Assembly (NCBI GenBank): GCA_037903355.1
Contig: JBAJFE010000014.1
Coordinates: 6,014,001 to 6,078,000 of the forward strand
Source of the DNA: Trichuris trichiura
Lineage: Eukaryota; Nematoda; Enoplea; Trichinellida; Trichuridae
Direction of reading: 5' to 3'
Length of the DNA: 64,000 nucleotides
Shown piece after piece: positions 59,851-64,000 of the stretch. The translations under genes were made by a program, and so were the position numbers. The notes beneath the pieces are model-generated. The model ran no database searches, was not told the DNA's origin, and worked only from the letters and a program-made list of their open reading frames with translations. The number at the start of each line of letters is the position of its first letter. The stretch's first letter is position 1.

Positions 59851-59871
59851 TTTAATAAGCGGTTTTATCCT

Positions 59872-60035
59872 GAAAACGTGGTTTCTTGGTACCGGGGCGT
59901 ATGTTTTCATGATGCAAAATCTGAATATCTTTATTACGGATTCTGTCCCGTTGAGGTGTAAAATAAAAAGATTTTTCTCTCTCCGGAGCTTTCGGGTTGA
60001 CCGAGACCCGTCTTCAGCGGTTGTGAGTTATGGAT
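59872..60035 (-). mobile_element. Solo hammerhead-bearing terminal repeat
   Basis: A 164-bp unit starting TGAAAACGTGGTTTCTTGGT (the family terminus) and ending just past a minus-strand hammerhead motif. It is flanked by CGGTTTTATCC (59861-59871 and 60036-60046; the match extends two further bases). It is a single, non-palindromic copy, so it shows the size of the basic unit. Confidence 0.8.
59978..60019 (-). ncRNA. Hammerhead ribozyme motif of the solo unit
   Basis: Minus strand CTGAAGA, helix II CGGGTC with AACCCG, GAAA, AGCTCCGGAGAG: core kept, helix II last pair lost, helix III shorter. Confidence 0.55.
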
Positions 60036-60046
60036 CGGTTTTATCC

Positions 60047-63000
60047 TGTATTAACATTATGAAATTCCTGAGCATCCATAAAAGAAGCTATATTTTCAAA
60101 TTTTTTGGAATCACGTAGCCGTAACCAGCTTCCAACAAATTTCGTGATTGTGACCGTTCATTGTTTGAGGACCCTTCTACTGCCTTTCCTGTTTTTCTTG
60201 ATGTGGCGGGTATCATTATATCGAATTGCCCTGTCAGCTGATGGATGAGCGGTTATTAGGTTGAATGGAGAATGCTGTCTCCTACTTTCGTTGGCGATGG
60301 AACCAGAGCGTGCCTATTGCCTCCAAAAGTTGCATAAGAAATTTTACCCACTAACTGGTCATCCATCTGTCATGAAACAATGTTTTCGCTGAATCACGCA
60401 TGCATAGTGCATCAAGAAAAGGAAGGGTAAGAGCCATGGAAAGATTTTTACTCAGCGAAAATACCTCATCCCTTTATGAAGCATGATAAGTTCAACGCAC
60501 TGCCCTGTTTTAACGTTGTGTGTCATGTGGGCTTAGCATTTTTTCTTATCTTTCATTTGTAGGTACGAAAATTAAAGTGAGTTGTTCTATTATTGTTTTC
60601 CTGCTCGTGCGCAGGCTATCTTTCATTGCACTTCTGAACTTATCTTAACTTCTGTTTTTAGTGTGAGCTATCCGGTAAAGTGACAGTAGTGATTGTGAAT
60701 GAGTAATCATTTCATCATTTTGCTGTGGCTGTTAAGTGTTCTTGACAATGAGATGCTTTTTAAACGGGTCCAAAGGTTTTCCGCACCGAACAGTACAGTT
60801 TTTTTCTTGCTCTTTCTTGGTTTCTGAACTTACCCAAAACAAGTGCCCTACTAATGGATGCATGAGCACTTACTAATAAGCACCACTAATATTACTATAA
60901 GCCGTTCTCAGCCTGGCAATGAAAATTGTAATTGTTTAATTAATTTGCAGTGCAAAGAAAGGCTAATCATGTTGGAGCTTCAAGTAACCCACGTTATCAG
61001 TATAAGAAAAGTGTTTTCTTTTACCTCTATTGCATACCCGAAAGCGTAGTTTCAAGCAGGATAGAGTTGTAGAACGGTCATGGAACATTTTTTAGATCTC
61101 CGTTGCAAGTGGTTGAATGTTCGTCAACATGTTTACTTAATCGTACGTTCTTTTTTACCTACAGCGTGTTAAAACAACAATGGTCTCTCTGACTTCATGA
61201 GTCGTTCAGCCTAAGCCTAGAGAGTGACTAAATCTTAATAAGGACCGTTAGGAAACACCTATTCCTGAAATGTTAAAGGAATAAGTAAAAGTGATATGCA
61301 TTTGAATTTGGAAATCACTTTTGCGTACATCACGCATTCTTTGTTTTGTTTTTTTTTTGCGAAGTGGCTGAAAAGCGAAGCAGCGCAATTATTTCTTTAC
61401 AGCGACGTACGCCATCTATGGTGTAGTTGACATTAAACTATTTCACTCACTTGAAGTTTATTTATTGACAAATAACGGTTTTGTAAGGCTGGTTTATCCT
61501 GCTTGAGGGTTGTATGCTGGAGTTTTAGCTATGACCCTAAGATAGAAGCAAAGCTTTAAAATACCCTCCGCTGTTGCTTTTTAAAATCTCTTACAGAAGT
61601 TAGGCATATCAGTAAGTAGGCGTATGCTGCTGTGGAAAGTGATAATAAAGTTTCCACTATGTCAATGCTTGCATCTGGCAACGACTACCGGTCATCGCCA
61701 TAAGCAAGCAGGTTGCTCAGAAGTTTAACTAAAGAGCGACTATTCGATTTTCGCGGTGCTACTTGTAGACATAACAGCAAGTTTAGTCAACCGTTCAGTG
61801 GTAAATGAGATTTCTGTTAGGACATTAGAATCTCTCTTTCATGACACGGATTGCTGCTTCGTGAACACTCAGTCCAGTACGCATCAAGGCCAGCACTTGA
61901 CTAACTTGTCCATTTCATTTTCTTTCCTTGTTTTTATCCTGACTTATTTTATTTTCGTTTTTATCCATATTATCATTTTTCTATTTTATTATATTGTATT
62001 CATGTTTCTATATTTTCGTTTTGCTCTATTTTTATTTTATTTTATCACTCATTTTGATCTGTCCGTTAATTTTATTTTGTTTCGCGCTATTCCCTTTCAT
62101 TGCTTTTTGTATTCTTAGTTATTGTGTTAATATCATCCTGTTAATTTACTATACTTTTAACACTTTCACCTTTTTACTTTCGTTAATATGGTTCATATTT
62201 CATTCCGTCTTATTTATCTAGTTTAAGTGCATTCCGTCTTGCTTTTCTTCTTGATGATTGGGATCACTGTAAATTCAGTATTTCATTTCCAGAAGCCCTC
62301 TTGGTTTTACTAATCCTAAAAGCTCGTATATTTAACCCCTTTACGTTGATGACTGGATAAGGAGTTTAAAGCGTATGACAGTGTGATTTAACCTCCGTAT
62401 TCAGTCCTGAGCACTAACTTTGATTTCATTACTTTTGCTGGGGAACGATTACGAAAGTCCTGACTTTTCCAGGGAATAAAACTTAGGAATTTGCAATGGT
62501 GCCATCGTTGAGAGAAAAGCAGTCTTATTCAAGACCATTAAGAGGAAACCAATGACCAACCCGTTTTGCTGTCACATATAAACAGTTCCCTGTGTCAACA
62601 TGTGCTAGCAGTTACGGTGTAAACCGTGAACACTATCCTTAAACTAGCACTGAATAATTGGCGGTTCCACATTTACGATTATTGTAGAGGCACTGCGGGC
62701 GAGATCAGACACATCCAAAAAGCTTCGGATTCTTTCGCAAGAGTATAAACGGTTCAAACGCAATTGACTTGCTTGGTCATCAGTGGCATCGCAAAGTTCG
62801 TTTCCTTATATGAACGATAAAAGTTGCTTTGAAAATAACATTTTCTTTTCTGAGTTCTTTTTTGTTCACTTATCCTTTTTAGGCCTTAATAGCTTGAACG
62901 ACCTGACGTAGTTAATCAAATTTTTGCTTGTTTTTGCAAGTGAACATGATATTTCACATTTAAGGAATCTGGGCCAAATTACGAGCCAAATCGAGATTTG

Positions 63001-63836
63001 TAAGTTGACCAGTTCGTCATAGTTTTCCGCTTTAAGTGCTTCTACATGTGCATCGTTTCGAAGTTTCTCAAGAGTTTTGCGAATACTAAGCAAGTCAGCA
63101 ACAGTGGCTGTTCGTCTACTGTTTCTGGCATGGTTGCATGTTTACAAGTTAGAGGAAAGCATGATAATCTACCTGGGGGCACTGGTCCGATTGAAACGGC
63201 GATGTTGGACGGTTGGAAGATTAGGCAACTTTATTTCGCAGAGTGATGTGCTAATTGAAATGTGTCTTATCCCCGAAACTTTCAAATTGTACTCTGGGAA
63301 AGCAATTAACATTTGTCGGTGATCTGATTGTCCTTAGTATGGTTGTTATGCTCACAATAAGTCCGATTATTGTCATTTGTTGTTTGACAGGCAGTTTTAA
63401 ACAGGTTTGCTAGTTCACTATGCAAAGTTACGTGCACGTTGGTGGCGAGGATGCGTGCGAGGCTTATGGCCTCCCTAGTTGTCTATGCGATTGAGCGGTT
63501 AAAGCGCGTTCTTATTTATAAACGAGTTTCTCTGCGAAATTGATTTATGCAATCGCAGGTAAATTTTTGTTGCTTGCTTTGCATTGCCTCTGGATGGCAT
63601 TTTGCTTTGCCCTTTACATGCTGCTAATACTCTGGCGCCTTGTGGCCTTTGGGCACGACGTTGTTATTGTGGTAGCTGGCTATTCCAGTCGGCTGAAGGT
63701 GATTCATGCACGAGGCCGTCTGTTGTCTAATGGTTTTCCTGTTCGCCTCAAACCACGCACCATGATGACACGCAGACCGTCTGTTTCACTTCCATCTTGG
63801 CCGATTTGATGTTTCCATTTAACTTTTCTACTCAGG
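60047..63836. other. Probable RBFOX intron or intergenic
   Basis: T-rich around 61915-62220. No exon of RBFOX or other gene was recognised. Frames there are low complexity. Confidence 0.35.
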
Positions 63837-64000
63837 TCGTCGGAAACAGACTGAGCGTCGTAGACTGCGGTGCGCTGCTGCTACGGAAAACGCCAAACTG
63901 CCGATGGATATTGTTGAGAACGTTTTCAGTTGCTGGTTGAAGAGCCAAAGACGATTTGCTGGCATGGGCTGCAGCACCAATCCAAACTGGACCATTTCAC
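63837..64000 (+). other. Possible exon at the right edge
   Basis: A strong acceptor (TTTTCTACTCAG) precedes a frame open for 54 codons to the window end (RRKQTERRRLRC ... DIVENVFSCWLKSQRRF). It does not resemble the next RBFOX exon. It may be another gene's exon or chance. Confidence 0.25.

Noticed and set aside
61915..62221. Hydrophobic F/I/Y-rich frames as membrane proteins
   Set aside because: Produced by T-rich low-complexity DNA.
63540..63809. 89-residue frame with hydrophobic segments near the right edge
   Set aside because: No family match; T- and G-rich sequence often gives such frames.
1..64000. CRISPR arrays, bacterial operons, prophage
   Set aside because: None seen; introns and eukaryotic gene families exclude a prokaryotic source.

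Overview
The window is eukaryotic nuclear DNA. The genes are split by many short GT-AG introns, mostly 43-120 nt in the arginine kinase, CWC25 and carrier genes. They are orthologues of animal housekeeping genes, and roughly a quarter of the sequence is decayed transposable elements. Arginine kinase instead of creatine kinase, tiny introns and compact spacing suggest an invertebrate. My best guess is a nematode of the Trichuris/Trichinella group, but this is inference and no species marker was seen.

Genes, left to right: the splicing factor CWC25 (+, N-terminal exon not seen, 8788-9851); arginine kinase (+, six exons, 10019-11352); the mitochondrial thiamine pyrophosphate carrier SLC25A19 (-, eight exons, 19005-21925); mitochondrial elongation factor G2/GFM2 (+, intronless, 28857-31112); the ribosome biogenesis factor NOP14 (-, three exons, 36844-42062); the N-acetyltransferase NAA50 (-, five exons, 43208-44490); and an RBFOX-type splicing regulator (+, six exons visible, 51382-57276, running on beyond the visible exons). 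Exon phases were checked by hand. They close without frameshift in all seven for the exons listed. An initiator-tRNA-Met-like gene lies at 34465-34536 (-). The genes share no pathway; they are a typical mixed neighbourhood.

Mobile DNA fills the space between. At 404-7999 two Ty3/gypsy elements lie head to tail in one target site, inside an older repeat whose uninterrupted copy is at 22693-23190. At 31880-34210 half a gypsy element is joined to half a copia element. There are two mariner copies (16533-18273, 27021-28291), a SETMAR-type mariner relic (about 35600-36000), pogo/Tigger fragments, and three hAT elements, each with 8-bp target duplications.

The most interesting system is a family of palindromic or solo repeats at 20877-21212, 47720-48165, 58503-59576 and 59872-60035, with decayed relics at about 15001, 24107 and 59770. 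Each carries a hammerhead-ribozyme-like motif (CTGANGA, helix II, GAAA, short helix III). Four are flanked by 10-13 bp target duplications. One contains the C-terminal GIY-YIG endonuclease segment of a Penelope-like retroelement. In all three palindromes one arm is full length and the other lacks about the outermost 40-50 bases, which suggests a regular integration mechanism.
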